Assembly: GCA_021825585.1 (NCBI GenBank)
Contig: JAKAGT010000018.1
Coordinates: 5,106-69,105 of the forward strand
Direction: 5' to 3'
DNA from: Bacteroidota bacterium
Lineage (GTDB): Bacteria; Bacteroidota; Ignavibacteria; Kryptoniales; JAKASW01
Length of the DNA stretch: 64,000 nucleotides
The position numbers and the translations under genes are program-made. The notes beneath the pieces are model-generated. The model was not told the origin of the DNA. It did no database searches and worked only from the letters and a program-made list of their open reading frames with translations. Numbering within the stretch: the stretch's first letter is position 1; every line of letters begins with the position of its first letter. Shown here piece after piece: positions 27,987-37,144 of the stretch.

Positions 27987-29040
27987 GAAGATAAAAGCAC
28001 GATATGAGGAAGTTACGAATCTTCTTTCAGATCCTTCCGTGATTTCGAATCAGGCCAGATTCAAGGAATTGAGCAAGGAGCACAACGAGCTCGCGGCGGT
28101 TGTGAAGGCGTATGACGAACTTGCAGGCATGGAGCGGAGCCTTCATGAGACGAGAGAGCTGGCGGGGGCCGCCGACGATTTAGAGCTGCGACAACTCGCG
28201 AAACAGGAAGTCCTCGAACTCGAAGGAAGGATAGGCGAGAAAGAGGAAAGCCTTAAGTCCATGCTCATCCAGAAGGATCCAAACGACGGAAAGGACATCA
28301 TACTGGAAATACGATCTGGCACAGGTGGCGAAGAGGCGGCGCTGTTTGCTGCGGACTTGTATCGGATGTATACCAGGCTTGCCGACAAGCGCAATTGGAA
28401 GGTCGAGATGCTCGATTATAATGAGACGGGGATCGGCGGGTTCAAGGAAATCATCCTTGGAGTGAGCGGCAGCGACGTGTACGGCAGCCTCAAGTATGAG
28501 AGCGGAGTTCACAGAGTGCAGAGAGTACCCCAGACAGAAGCGAGCGGCAGAATTCACACATCAGCCGCTAGCGTGGCTGTCATGCCTGAAGCCGAAGAGG
28601 TCGAGGTGGAAGTGAGCCCCGACGACCTGAGAATAGACGTTTATCGTGCCGGAGGACATGGCGGACAGAACGTCAACAAAGTGGAGACCGCAATCAGAAT
28701 AACCCATATCCCTACCGGAATTGTGGTCCAGTGCCAGGACGAGAGAAGCCAGTTCAAAAACAAGCAGAAGGCTATGAAGATACTTCGGGCCCGATTGTAC
28801 GACGTGATGATACAAAAGAGGGATTCGGAAATAGCGGCAAGGCGGAAGACGATGGTGCGGAGCGGTGATAGAAGCGAGAAGATCCGGACTTATAACTTTC
28901 CTCAGAACAGGGTTACCGATCACCGTATCAATTATACGATTTACGATCTTCATTCGGTGCTCGACGGTAATCTGGACGAATTGCTCGATCGGCTGAAAAT
29001 GGCCGAGCGAGGAGAGCAATTCGAGGTTTCACAGAAGTAA
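27970..29040 (+). CDS. prfA: Peptide chain release factor 1
   Basis: Reads UAA and UAG and triggers peptide release. 356 residues. The catalytic GGQ is in [15 protein letters not shown]. The codon-reading tripeptide is PQT ([10 protein letters not shown]), matching the RF1 PxT pattern and not the SPF of RF2, so this is RF1. Length is normal and there is no sign of a programmed frameshift. Confidence 0.97.
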   Translation: MKEKLEKIKARYEEVTNLLSDPSVISNQARFKELSKEHNELAAVVKAYDELAGMERSLHETRELAGAADDLELRQLAKQEVLELEGRIGEKEESLKSMLIQKDPNDGKDIILEIRSGTGGEEAALFAADLYRMYTRLADKRNWKVEMLDYNETGIGGFKEIILGVSGSDVYGSLKYESGVHRVQRVPQTEASGRIHTSAASVAVMPEAEEVEVEVSPDDLRIDVYRAGGHGGQNVNKVETAIRITHIPTGIVVQCQDERSQFKNKQKAMKILRARLYDVMIQKRDSEIAARRKTMVRSGDRSEKIRTYNFPQNRVTDHRINYTIYDLHSVLDGNLDELLDRLKMAERGEQFEVSQK

Positions 29041-29052
29041 GGAAGCCGTCAG

Positions 29053-29412
29053 ATGAAGTTTTTTGGAGCTGCCGGTGCCTTAGGACTTCTTATCGGCGTC
29101 CTGCTCGGTGCTTTTGCGGCGCACATACTTGCGGGGTGGATATCACATGAAATGTTGAACGTATTTGAAACTGGTGTCAGATATGAGATGTATCATTCCC
29201 TGGCATTGCTTGCCGTTGCCTTCCTTTCCAGTAAGGGAAAGTTGTTTCGGTACGCGGGAGCAATGTACATCGCCGGAATTGTCCTTTTTTCGTTCAGCCT
29301 CTATGTCCTGGCCATTACCGGAGATCCGTCGTTCGGTATTATTACCCCGATCGGCGGCACGGCGTTCATAGCGGGCGATTTGTTTCTGCTGGCCGGTTTT
29401 CTGAAGATCTGA
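29053..29412 (+). CDS. DUF423 family membrane protein
   Basis: 119 residues with four hydrophobic helices. Family features are GAFAAHILAGWIS near the N-terminus, the YEMYHSLALLAVAF stretch and the PIGGTAFIAGDLFLLAG end. Function is unknown across the family. It is 12 bases after prfA and probably in the same transcript. Confidence 0.88.
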   Translation: MKFFGAAGALGLLIGVLLGAFAAHILAGWISHEMLNVFETGVRYEMYHSLALLAVAFLSSKGKLFRYAGAMYIAGIVLFSFSLYVLAITGDPSFGIITPIGGTAFIAGDLFLLAGFLKI

Positions 29413-29518
29413 GTCAGTTCGACTCGCCCCGGTTCTCACCGTTTTCACTATCCAAAGAGCATTTTTTGAGCGGCAGCAACAAAGCATTAGGATTACAATA
29501 TGGAGAGGTAATTCAACT

Positions 29519-30439
29519 ATGAATAAATTCGTTCTCTTCTTCTTTTGCCTGACAATATCAGGGTACGGCATGAACTTGCACCCCGCCGGCAGGATTGCGG
29601 GAGTGGATACCTTCAAGGTGCCTTATCCGACGGAAATATCAAAAGCCGACACATTGAAGAAGGATTCCGCCAGGGTGTGGATCCCATCGATGGTGACCGG
29701 AGTAAGCATAAGCCAAATCGCGTTCAGCAACTGGACTCAGGGCGGATTGAATGCACTCACATGGACGGCGACGGCCAACATAGGCCTGGATTACAGAAAT
29801 GACGGATGGGTCCTGAGGAACAATGGGAAGCTCGCGTACGGCCGGACGAAACTTGGCGGGCAGGGATACACCACAAATGACAATGAACTGTTTTTCGAGA
29901 ATGTGCTGTCGTATAATATCGGCTGGGAAACGGACCCTTTCTTCAGCAATACGATTATAACTACTCTGACGAGGGGCTATGATTATAAATCCAATCCACC
30001 GGTATTGATAGCTGACTTCTTCGATCCCGGTTACGTCACCCAGAGCCTCGGTTTCAGCTACACGAGACTGAAGATTGCCACCACGCGGCTGGGGCTTGCC
30101 ACGCAAGAGGTGTTTGCAAACAAGTACCGTCAGTATACAGATAATCCGAGCACCCCGCAAAAAGTCGAGGCGTTCAAGTTAGAGTCCGGGTTCGAGTCGG
30201 TAAGTCAAGCCAAACTTCAGATTGCCGACAATATGCTTCTCACGACGGGGCTGAGGCTCTTCACGAGATTCGAACACCTGAGCGTGTGGGATGTGCGATG
30301 GAACAATGTGATAGCAGCGAAGGTGAATTCTTTCGTCAATGTGAATTTCAATTTCCTTCTTGTGTACCAGCGGGATCAGTCCTTGACGACGCAGATGAAG
30401 GAGGGGCTCCAGGTCGGAGTGGTCTACACAATATTGTGA
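29519..30439 (+). CDS. DUF3078 outer-membrane protein
   Basis: 306 residues with a short signal peptide (FVLFFFCLTISGYG). The DUF3078 pattern is present: GVSISQIAFSNWTQGG near residue 60, then alternating aromatic/polar strands expected of a small beta barrel. This family is concentrated in Bacteroidota and relatives and is a hint to the lineage. Function unknown. Confidence 0.85.
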   Translation: MNKFVLFFFCLTISGYGMNLHPAGRIAGVDTFKVPYPTEISKADTLKKDSARVWIPSMVTGVSISQIAFSNWTQGGLNALTWTATANIGLDYRNDGWVLRNNGKLAYGRTKLGGQGYTTNDNELFFENVLSYNIGWETDPFFSNTIITTLTRGYDYKSNPPVLIADFFDPGYVTQSLGFSYTRLKIATTRLGLATQEVFANKYRQYTDNPSTPQKVEAFKLESGFESVSQAKLQIADNMLLTTGLRLFTRFEHLSVWDVRWNNVIAAKVNSFVNVNFNFLLVYQRDQSLTTQMKEGLQVGVVYTIL

Positions 30440-30469
30440 GGAAATTGCATCAGAATTTGGAAATGCCCT

Positions 30470-30498
30470 TTGATTTTCTCGTTTTCAGCAGATATATT
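30470..30498 (+). promoter_or_regulatory. Promoter of tRNA-Asn
   Basis: TTGATT (30470-30475) and TATATT (30493-30498) are 17 bases apart, a good sigma70-type match, 23 bases upstream of the tRNA. Confidence 0.6.
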
Positions 30499-30521
30499 AT
30501 GACGTAAAATTGAGATAATAT

Positions 30522-30594
30522 TCCTCGGTAGCTCAATTGGCAGAGCAATCGGCTGTTAACCGATGGGTTGCAGGTTCGAGTCCTGCCCGAGGAG
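30522..30594 (+). tRNA. tRNA-Asn (anticodon GTT)
   Basis: 73 bases folding as a cloverleaf: acceptor TCCTCGG/CCGAGGA with discriminator G, D stem GCTC/GAGC, anticodon stem ATCGG/CCGAT with loop CTGTTAA, and T arm GCAGG-TTCGAGT-CCTGC. CCA is not encoded. A clear terminator follows. Confidence 0.96.
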
Positions 30595-30598
30595 CGTG

Positions 30599-30622
30599 AA
30601 GCCGACGAAGGTCGGCTTTTTT
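30599..30622 (+). terminator. Rho-independent terminator of tRNA-Asn
   Basis: An 8-bp stem AAGCCGAC/GTCGGCTT around a GAAG tetraloop ends in a run of T up to 30622, five bases after the tRNA. Confidence 0.9.
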
Positions 30623-30857
30623 GTTGCCGTGCCACCTTATTGTCTTTCTCCGCATCCGTATTATTTGTTATCTTTGCACCGTCAAGAAGCTCATACAAAA
30701 CCACCGATTTGTCCAGTCGACTTCGAAGACATACAGTGCCGGAGCGCCTGTTGAAACAAATTGATAATTGTCCGTTAATGTCCGGGATATTACATATAGA
30801 ACACCGAGATAGTTCAGATAACCTGAACAGAATCTCACTGATGACTATATTAAAGTA

Positions 30858-32660
30858 ATGAATAGAAGGACATTACATACTTTCCATATACCTGTGCTGG
30901 GGCTGGCATTCTCAATCGACACTCCGCTGAAAGTGGCGAGGTTCGGTATCTCATCAGTCATTTCGGTTGTAGACGATGTGCTGATTGAGCAAATGCGGAA
31001 ATACCATTCTCAGCTCAACGGAGAATCATATGTACCAATCTCGGTTCGCGAGGATGATTACCGCGCGCGGCGAATCACCGCTTACCTGAATATGGTCGGT
31101 CGCCTTGTCGAGCGGCAGACAACCGCGCTGAGATTGCAGCCTTTTGAGGACGGGAGCGAAATAGTCAGGTTCTTTGAGATGCTTCCCGACCACTCACCCG
31201 CAAAGTCTCTCTACAGCAAGATGCTCAATACGTCAGATGGCAATGTACGCTCCTCGATCGAAAGCGAGCTGCGGTCGCTAATTGTTGCCGGTGACATCGA
31301 TGTGAATATCATGACCAAGGTAGATAGGTTACGCACCGGAAGGCAAGGTGGGGCGATTCCATCTGATTCATCGGACGCCGTTGCGGCAATGCGCGGTTTT
31401 GTCAGAAGCGATCTCAACTCATCTGTCGTCTTGTCTGCCGGGTTGAACCCGCGGCTGTTCGCATACATGGAGCAATGCCCGGAATTCTTACCGGGCACAG
31501 ACGGTGTCCCCCAGAAGAAAGTCATTTTGAAGGTAAGCGACTACCGCTCGGCCCGAATACAAGGGAAAATTCTCGCAAAGAAGGGCATATGGTGCTCTGA
31601 ATTTCGAGTGGAGTCAGGATTGAATTGCGGCGGCCACGCGTTTGCCACCGACGGATATCTCCTGGGTCCCATTCTCGAAGAATTCAATTCGAATCGAGCC
31701 TCCCTCGCCGCGGAGCTTCTTGATGATTACTCGGCGGCATTGCGCCGAAGAGGGGCCTGGCTGCGTGAGACTCCAATGGACTTTCTCTTGACAGTCCAGG
31801 GCGGGATCGGCACGTCTGCAGAAGATACCTTCCTTCGCGAATACTATAAGGTCGACGGAACCGGATGGGGATCCCCTTTTCTACTCGTGCCGGAGGTTAC
31901 AAACGTGGATGCGGAGACTCGCAACTTGCTTGCAGAGTCGCCGAGGGAGGCATATTACCTGAGCAACGCGTCCCCGCTCGGAGTTCTGTTCAACAATATC
32001 AGAAACACGACGAGTGAGAAAGAGTTGCGCCGCAGAGCCGATGAAGGCAAGCCAGGCTCCCCGTGTACAAAAAAATACCTTGCCACCAATACCGAGTTTA
32101 CTGAAGAACCAATTTGCACGGCATCCAACAGATACCAGGCGCTGAAGATCTCGGAGCTGAAGAAGCTTAAGCCGCCGTCCCAGGAACTGGACGAGGAAAT
32201 CGACAAAATAATCGAGAAGGCTTGCCTCTGTGAGGGATTATCATCGACCGCACCTCTCGGTGGAAACAAAGCGGCGAAAAACCGAAAACGCGCGGTCGCC
32301 ATATGCCCCGGGCCGAATCTCGCCTATTTCTCCCGGATTGCATCTCTGGAAGAGATGGTCGGACATATATACGGAAGGATGCAATTGCTGACAAACGCTC
32401 ATCGGCCCAACATGTTCATACAGGAACTCCGGTTGTATGTGGATTACTTGAAGAATGAGATCCGGAAGCGAATTGACTCGCCAAAGCAGAATGATCTCAA
32501 GTATCTCCAGAATTTCAAGGCGACGCTGCAGGAAGGGATCGAGTATTACAAGTCAATCATCCCGAGTGTGATTGAGGAAGTGGGTCACTACAGAGAAACC
32601 ATGCTGGAAGAGCTCCTTAAATGTCAGGAGGAATTGGCCGGCGTCCTCGTCACGATCTGA
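30858..32660 (+). CDS. Uncharacterised 600-residue protein with flavoprotein TIM-barrel features
   Basis: I do not know the family by name. The N-terminus (IPVLGLAFSIDTPLKVARFG) and the stretches VESGLNCGGHAF, TVQGGIGTSAED and DGTGWGSPFLLVPE resemble the FMN-binding barrel of nitronate-monooxygenase/2-nitropropane-dioxygenase enzymes. The C-terminal half carries spaced cysteines (GSPCTKKYL, EPICTASNRYQ, KACLCEGL, AICPGPNLAYF) that could bind a metal or cluster. It ends in helical segments. It stands alone between tRNA-Asn and HU, and no ribosome site is obvious. Enzymatic activity is inference. Confidence 0.7.
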   Translation: MNRRTLHTFHIPVLGLAFSIDTPLKVARFGISSVISVVDDVLIEQMRKYHSQLNGESYVPISVREDDYRARRITAYLNMVGRLVERQTTALRLQPFEDGSEIVRFFEMLPDHSPAKSLYSKMLNTSDGNVRSSIESELRSLIVAGDIDVNIMTKVDRLRTGRQGGAIPSDSSDAVAAMRGFVRSDLNSSVVLSAGLNPRLFAYMEQCPEFLPGTDGVPQKKVILKVSDYRSARIQGKILAKKGIWCSEFRVESGLNCGGHAFATDGYLLGPILEEFNSNRASLAAELLDDYSAALRRRGAWLRETPMDFLLTVQGGIGTSAEDTFLREYYKVDGTGWGSPFLLVPEVTNVDAETRNLLAESPREAYYLSNASPLGVLFNNIRNTTSEKELRRRADEGKPGSPCTKKYLATNTEFTEEPICTASNRYQALKISELKKLKPPSQELDEEIDKIIEKACLCEGLSSTAPLGGNKAAKNRKRAVAICPGPNLAYFSRIASLEEMVGHIYGRMQLLTNAHRPNMFIQELRLYVDYLKNEIRKRIDSPKQNDLKYLQNFKATLQEGIEYYKSIIPSVIEEVGHYRETMLEELLKCQEELAGVLVTI

Positions 32661-33026
32661 CTTCATTGTCTATTTCGATGACACCCCCTTGGCAGTCTTC
32701 AGGGAGGATGTCACGATTATGAATGTCAGTCAGTTCGAGTCTTCGTTCTGATAGGTGAGCTTGGCCCGCTGGAGATGGGCTTTCATGCTGCCCCATCTCT
32801 TGATGGTATTTCATTCCTATTTCACTACATTATGCAGGTGCTACACCGGGCAGGGCGGACGCAGTTGCGGCTCAAACGCCCATGGTCGATTTCAATCGAT
32901 GCCTCGCAGAAGCCACCGGTTTTGCCGGTGGTAGGTCGCTCGTCGTGGCGTCATGGCCGGGGATTAGAACAGGCGAGGCAATACAGTCGCGACCGGTCAA
33001 ATCCCAACAAAATATGCAGGAGAGGG
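32661..33026. other. Non-coding gap upstream of HU
   Basis: No supportable ORF. A hairpin GAGATGGG (32772-32779) with CCCATCTC (32792-32799) lies about 110 bases past the previous gene, without a T-run. Confidence 0.45.
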
Positions 33027-33055
33027 TTGAATCATCGTTTTGTTATCTTGATATT
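33027..33055 (+). promoter_or_regulatory. Possible promoter of the HU gene
   Basis: TTGAAT (33027-33032) and GATATT (33050-33055) are separated by 17 bases and lie 33 bases before the HU start codon. Confidence 0.35.
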
Positions 33056-33088
33056 ATTCACTAAACCTACAAAACAATAGGAGTAAAT

Positions 33089-33376
33089 ATGGGAAAAGCG
33101 ATGTCGAAGTCCCAAGTGGCAGATTATATGGCCAAGAAGTTCGAGCTGAAGAAGAAGACTGCCGCCTCAATCTTAGATGAACTCGCAGGTCTGGCTTACC
33201 GAGAAGCCAAAAACTCGTTTACCATTCCGGGAATTGGAAAACTTGTGCTCGTAAAAAGGAATGCCCGTCTCGGAAGAAACCCAGCGACAGGCGAGCAAAT
33301 CCAAATTCCCGCCAAGACCGTCGTCAAATTTCGAGTGGCAAAAGCCTGCAAAGACGCGGTGTTGGGTAAGAAATAA
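33089..33376 (+). CDS. HU family DNA-binding protein
   Basis: 95-residue nucleoid protein. The N-terminal helices (MSKSQVADYMAKKFELKKKTAASIL) are split from the beta arm, whose tip GRNPATGEQIQIPAKTVVKF is the HU/IHF signature. The site AGGAG seven bases before the ATG is strong. Monocistronic, with its own terminator. Confidence 0.95.
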   Translation: MGKAMSKSQVADYMAKKFELKKKTAASILDELAGLAYREAKNSFTIPGIGKLVLVKRNARLGRNPATGEQIQIPAKTVVKFRVAKACKDAVLGKK

Positions 33377-33400
33377 GAATCGGTTCCTGAATGAAATGAT

Positions 33401-33437
33401 ATCCCACCAAGCAAATGCGTTTGGTGGGATTTCCTTT
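33401..33437 (+). terminator. Rho-independent terminator after HU
   Basis: A perfect 10-bp stem ATCCCACCAA/TTGGTGGGAT with a 10-base loop is followed by TTCCTTTTA. It begins 25 bases after the HU stop. Confidence 0.85.
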
Positions 33438-33470
33438 TATGATCTCCACGAGGATAGTGGAAGTCCGACA

Positions 33471-33530
33471 CATCTTGGATACAGCATTCGGTCTGTCTTT
33501 GTTTCTATCCGAGCGCTCATCTAATTTTTC
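33471..33530 (+). promoter_or_regulatory. Promoter-like direct repeat, copy 1
   Basis: Three blocks, CATCTTGGATACA, TCTTTGTTTCT and TCTAATTT, separated by variable 10-base spacers, recur with the same order and spacing (within one base) at 34161-34220. Bases GGAAG also precede both. TTG followed about 20 bases later by TTTG resembles the -33/-7 arrangement of Bacteroidota promoters. This copy lies 180 bases before the weak ORF at 33708. Confidence 0.5.
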
Positions 33531-33707
33531 GAGTTGAAACGTGCGTGGCACGGATCGGAGCCGGCATTCGGGGATATGCTTGCAACATTCCTCGAAGTGC
33601 AGGCATTCATTATATAGAATAGAGCCAGCTGAAGCGTGGAGCCGGGTGATTCGCCGCCGTTATTAATTTCCTGATGCGGATGCCGGCCTTTTGAAAGGGA
33701 AAACGAT

Positions 33708-34079
33708 ATGAAATCGATAAGATTCCTTAGATTTAGGTCCGCCCAGCTTTGTCTAATAAAGAGTACTCCTGCCCGGAGAAAGCCGGCGGTCAAACTGAGC
33801 AGGGGCGCACCTGCCGTCGCTATCGTATTATTTGCCCACAAGGCTGCAGTTGCAGCTCTCAACAATCTATCCGACAAGACTACAGCCAATCCTACCCCCA
33901 ATCATCTGCCTGACTCGCCGCTCGTGGATATTATTGGAATCGTCTTATTCCTCTCTCTTATCGTTACTCATTTTTGTTTGTGTCGAAAGGGTGTTTTCCC
34001 TGAGTCATCCTGTCTGTGTGAACCGCCCAGGTGGCTGAAGAAGATGTGGGTCAGAGCAAATCACAGGACGGACAGCTGA
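33708..34079 (+). CDS. Weakly supported hypothetical protein
   Basis: A 123-residue frame with AAAGGG before the ATG, a basic N-terminus and one hydrophobic stretch (LVDIIGIVLFLSLIVTHFCL) near the C-terminus. I see no family and composition is unremarkable. A competing frame lies on the other strand. It is the only candidate gene in a 980-base gap at the left edge of the sulfur island. Confidence 0.22.
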   Translation: MKSIRFLRFRSAQLCLIKSTPARRKPAVKLSRGAPAVAIVLFAHKAAVAALNNLSDKTTANPTPNHLPDSPLVDIIGIVLFLSLIVTHFCLCRKGVFPESSCLCEPPRWLKKMWVRANHRTDS

Positions 34080-34160
34080 CTCGTAAGTTGTAGCTCGAGA
34101 CAACACCCACCGGTGCGGATTGAGGGGGTTGATCTGTACCGTAATCATCCCGGGAAGCCA

Positions 34161-34220
34161 CATCTTGGATACAACAAATCATGCCTTCTTTGTTTCTGTT
34201 TCACTCCGGTTCTAATTTCT
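34161..34220 (+). promoter_or_regulatory. Promoter-like direct repeat, copy 2, upstream of the Hmc-like operon
   Basis: Second copy of the three-block element found at 33471-33530 (CATCTTGGATACA, TCTTTGTTTCT, TCTAATTT). It lies 139 bases before the first gene of the redox-complex operon and is the best candidate for its promoter or operator. Confidence 0.5.
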
Positions 34221-34358
34221 TGCGGACATACATTTACGCACGAGTGAAAAGTGAATGTCGCGGCAGTGAAGATCGAGAATCGCTCATCAATTTTAGATAT
34301 GATCATCCGGGGAAACCCAGTCTTAGAAATGGTTCTACCTCCATTGGACAGGGAATAA

Positions 34359-35867
34359 ATGAAGACTACGACCATAACTCCCGAGGAACGCAAGAAAGCT
34401 CTGGCCTCGACTAAGAAACCGGAAGTCGTGGAAAGACAGAAATTGAACGTTCGTTACCACATCGAAGACATGGATGTAAACGATCGTCCGCGCCGTTTCC
34501 TTGAGGCATTCGCTGCAATACTCAAGCACTCCAATTACAGAATGGTCCTCGATTATTTCATCCGCATGACTGCAAGATGTTCGAGATGCGCGGTAGCCTG
34601 TCATATCTACCAGGCAACCGGCGATCCGAAGGACATCCCGTGTTACCGGTCCGGACTGCTTCTCGACGTGTACCGCCGCCACTTTACTCTTGGAGGCATG
34701 ATCAGGGGACGGATCACCGGAAACGGATACCTGACGGATGAGAAGATAGAAGAGATGGCTGATAGCTTCTACAACTGCACCGCGTGCAGGAGATGCGCTC
34801 TGGAGTGTCCACTCGGATTGGACCACGGCCTTATCACCCATCTTGGCCGTTACATACTGAGTGAAATAGGTATTGCCCCGAAAGCCCTGGTTGTGAGCGT
34901 GCGGGCACAGTTAGAAGGCCCGTACCACAACACTTCCGCAGTGCCGGTTCCGGCGTTGAAAGATACACTCGAATTTCTCGAAGACGACATGTTCGAGGAA
35001 AAATCGGTGAAAATAACATTTCCGACGGACGTTGAAGGGAGCGATTATGTCTTCTTCGCCCCTGTCAGCGATTACCTGATGGAGGCGGATACTCTTATGG
35101 GCATCGCGTCGGTCTTTGCCGCGACCGGGGATTCATGGACCATCGGGACAGAAGATTTCGACGCTATTAACTACGGCCTTTTCTATAATGACAGGATCAT
35201 GGAGAGGGTCATCAAGAAGCTCGACAGCGAAACGAGGAGACTTAACGGAAAGCAGGTCCTGATTGGTGAGTGCGGCCACGCTTCACGGACGGCGAAGAAC
35301 TTCCTCCCCACGTTTTGCGGAGGCAGCGAAGCGTTACCGGTAGTGAACATCCTCGAGTATACTCACAGAGTGTGGAAGGAAGGGAAACTGAAGCTTAACC
35401 CGGACATCGTTACCGAGAAGGTTGCGTACCACGATCCGTGTAACCTCGCCAGGAACCGGTGGATCGTTGATCAGCCGCGCGAAGTGTTGAAGTCGTTCTG
35501 CAGGAATTACGTGGAGATGACGCCGAAAGGTGAAGATAACATTTGCTGTGGCGGCGGAGGCGGGACGGTCTCAATCGATGAGATACGGCCCTATAGGACG
35601 ACAATCGGTGGAAAACTGAAGGCCGAGCAAATCAGGAAATCCGGATGCGAAATCCTTGTGGCGCCTTGCGCGAACTGCAAGAAGCAGCTCAGGGAACTTG
35701 TCGAAGACCAGAGGCTGAATTGCCGCGTCGTTGGGTTCCACGACCTGATCTACAAAGCGATCGAATTCGATGATTCACTCAAAGTGAAACAGGAAGAGGG
35801 AGTAAATGTCGATCATGGCAAGGACGGCCCGGTGCCCGGCGGGTCTTCGGACGGGAAGGGGAAGTAG
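34359..35867 (+). CDS. HdrD/DsrK/HmcF-like iron-sulfur protein
   Basis: 502 residues. Two 4Fe-4S sites near the N-terminus: C74xxC77xxxC81 with C95, and C140xxC143xxC146xxxC150. Two CCG domains follow (GECGHASR near residue 306 and ICCGGGGG ... CANCKKQL near residues 395-447), which hold the noncubane catalytic cluster in HdrB/HdrD. It is a paralogue of the DsrK encoded downstream; both share the segment following the first cluster (GDPKxxP). Expected on the cytoplasmic side, joined to the cytochrome b encoded two bases later. In Hmc and Tmc complexes this subunit links the membrane to cytoplasmic thiol/disulfide or sulfite reduction. No signal peptide. Confidence 0.9.
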   Translation: MKTTTITPEERKKALASTKKPEVVERQKLNVRYHIEDMDVNDRPRRFLEAFAAILKHSNYRMVLDYFIRMTARCSRCAVACHIYQATGDPKDIPCYRSGLLLDVYRRHFTLGGMIRGRITGNGYLTDEKIEEMADSFYNCTACRRCALECPLGLDHGLITHLGRYILSEIGIAPKALVVSVRAQLEGPYHNTSAVPVPALKDTLEFLEDDMFEEKSVKITFPTDVEGSDYVFFAPVSDYLMEADTLMGIASVFAATGDSWTIGTEDFDAINYGLFYNDRIMERVIKKLDSETRRLNGKQVLIGECGHASRTAKNFLPTFCGGSEALPVVNILEYTHRVWKEGKLKLNPDIVTEKVAYHDPCNLARNRWIVDQPREVLKSFCRNYVEMTPKGEDNICCGGGGGTVSIDEIRPYRTTIGGKLKAEQIRKSGCEILVAPCANCKKQLRELVEDQRLNCRVVGFHDLIYKAIEFDDSLKVKQEEGVNVDHGKDGPVPGGSSDGKGK

Positions 35868-35869
35868 GC

Positions 35870-36565
35870 ATGGAGTCTTTATTGAGTTTTGCCCGCGGTC
35901 CTCTCTTTCGTCTCTGTTTCATGATAATGCTCCTGGGACTTGCACGTTTATTGTTTCTGGATTTATGGGAGGCATATAGGGCCTATCGAAAAGCCGGCGA
36001 CAAGAAGATGCCGTGGAGATTGATTGTGCGCCGCAGCCTTGAATGGGCTGTCCCCGTGAAGAGAGTCTCGCGTAACCCGCAGCTCTATTACATCGTCTCC
36101 ATATTGTTTCATATCGGGTTGATAGTTGTGCCGGTGTTTCTGTTTGCCCATATCAATCTCTGGAAAAGTTCGATTGGTATCTCATGGCCCGCGCTTCCGT
36201 TCCAGTGGGCCCTTTGGCTGACCATAAGCACGATTGTCTTTGCTGCCGTCTTGCTGATCGAGCGCTTGTCTGTAAAAGCGATACATTTACTGAGCCGCGG
36301 CCAGGACTATTTCTGGCTTATCCTCCTTCTCTTTCCTTTCGTAACGGGATTCGTCTGCGCGAACATAAGAATCAGTGCCGGATTGTACGAGTTCCTGATG
36401 GCTGTACACGTGCTGTCGGGTGATTTGATATTTCTCCTGATACCGTTCACGAAAATAGCGCACTGTGTGCTCGCACCGTTTTCCCAGGTCATCGATGCGC
36501 TGGCGTGGAAATTTCCCCCGGCGACGGACCAGGACATTTTGGAAACTCTAGACAGATTCAAATGA
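35870..36565 (+). CDS. NarI-like membrane cytochrome b subunit (HmcE/TmcC type)
   Basis: 231 residues with about five to six membrane helices. Several His lie in helices (LFHIGLIV, MAVHVLSGDL, KIAHCVLAP) as expected for haem b ligands of the nitrate-reductase-gamma/DsrM family. It would carry electrons between quinone and the HdrD-like subunit encoded just upstream. Together the two resemble HdrDE, and QmoC, which is an HdrC-HdrE fusion, has the same membrane part. Confidence 0.85.
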   Translation: MESLLSFARGPLFRLCFMIMLLGLARLLFLDLWEAYRAYRKAGDKKMPWRLIVRRSLEWAVPVKRVSRNPQLYYIVSILFHIGLIVVPVFLFAHINLWKSSIGISWPALPFQWALWLTISTIVFAAVLLIERLSVKAIHLLSRGQDYFWLILLLFPFVTGFVCANIRISAGLYEFLMAVHVLSGDLIFLLIPFTKIAHCVLAPFSQVIDALAWKFPPATDQDILETLDRFK

Positions 36566-36655
36566 GAAAGTGTGCGAGATGGAGAGATATAAAAAGACGT
36601 TATTGGTGGTGACTGGTAGTCATTGGTTCTCACTAAGAAACATGAGGTGAACAGA

Positions 36656-37030
36656 ATGCCGAAGAAACTGGACGATTTGCAAGTGTATCAGCTTGCCATG
36701 GACATGGGAGAAAGGAACTGGGATGTGGTGGCGAGCTGGACCTATTTTGAAAAGGATACTATTGGCAAGCAGCTTACCAGAGCAGCGGATTCTGTGGCCG
36801 CAAACATAAGCGAAGGGTTCGGAAGATATTTTTGTAAGGAAAACGAGCAATTCTGTTATTACTCGAGAGGTTCGCTGTCGGAGACGAAGACCTGGCTGAA
36901 GAAATCATTCGACAGAAAGTTGATAGAAGAAAAAGCCTACCTGACTCTTGCAGATGACCTGAAACCCCTGGGTGTAAAACTAAACAATTACATAAAGTCC
37001 ATCGGCAAAACCACGAATCCCCACGAATGA
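36656..37030 (+). CDS. Four-helix-bundle protein (23S rRNA intervening-sequence type)
   Basis: 124 residues from ATG 36656 (AGGTGA upstream). It matches the small family first seen inside 23S rRNA insertions: DLQVYQLAMDMG, QLTRAADSVAANISEGFGR, FCYYSRGSLSETKTWL. Function unknown. These genes are often found alone at odd places. Here it interrupts the redox operon between the cytochrome b and the ferredoxin genes, flanked by short repetitive sequence, so it looks like an intruder and not a subunit. Confidence 0.88.
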   Translation: MPKKLDDLQVYQLAMDMGERNWDVVASWTYFEKDTIGKQLTRAADSVAANISEGFGRYFCKENEQFCYYSRGSLSETKTWLKKSFDRKLIEEKAYLTLADDLKPLGVKLNNYIKSIGKTTNPHE

Positions 37031-37144
37031 CAACCGATGACAACGAATGACTATTTCCCATTACAGGCATGTCAATGAGTATCACTACTACAAAACTGTT
37101 TCGTTCTCCATTGAATTCGTGGCGTACGAAAACGGGAGGCCACT

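Noticed and set aside
27970-29040. Release factor 2
   Set aside because: The codon-reading tripeptide is PQT, an RF1-type PxT; the RF2 SPF and its programmed frameshift are absent.
33521-33901. 126-residue minus-strand frame in the gap after HU
   Set aside because: No ribosome site or family, and it overlaps the promoter-like element and the equally weak plus-strand frame.
34359-36565. Calling the HdrD-like and NarI-like genes qmoC
   Set aside because: QmoC is a single HdrC-HdrE fusion. Here there are two proteins, the first has full HdrD (CCG) domains, and the neighbours are HmcB- and HmcC-like. A substitute role is possible but the name is not justified.
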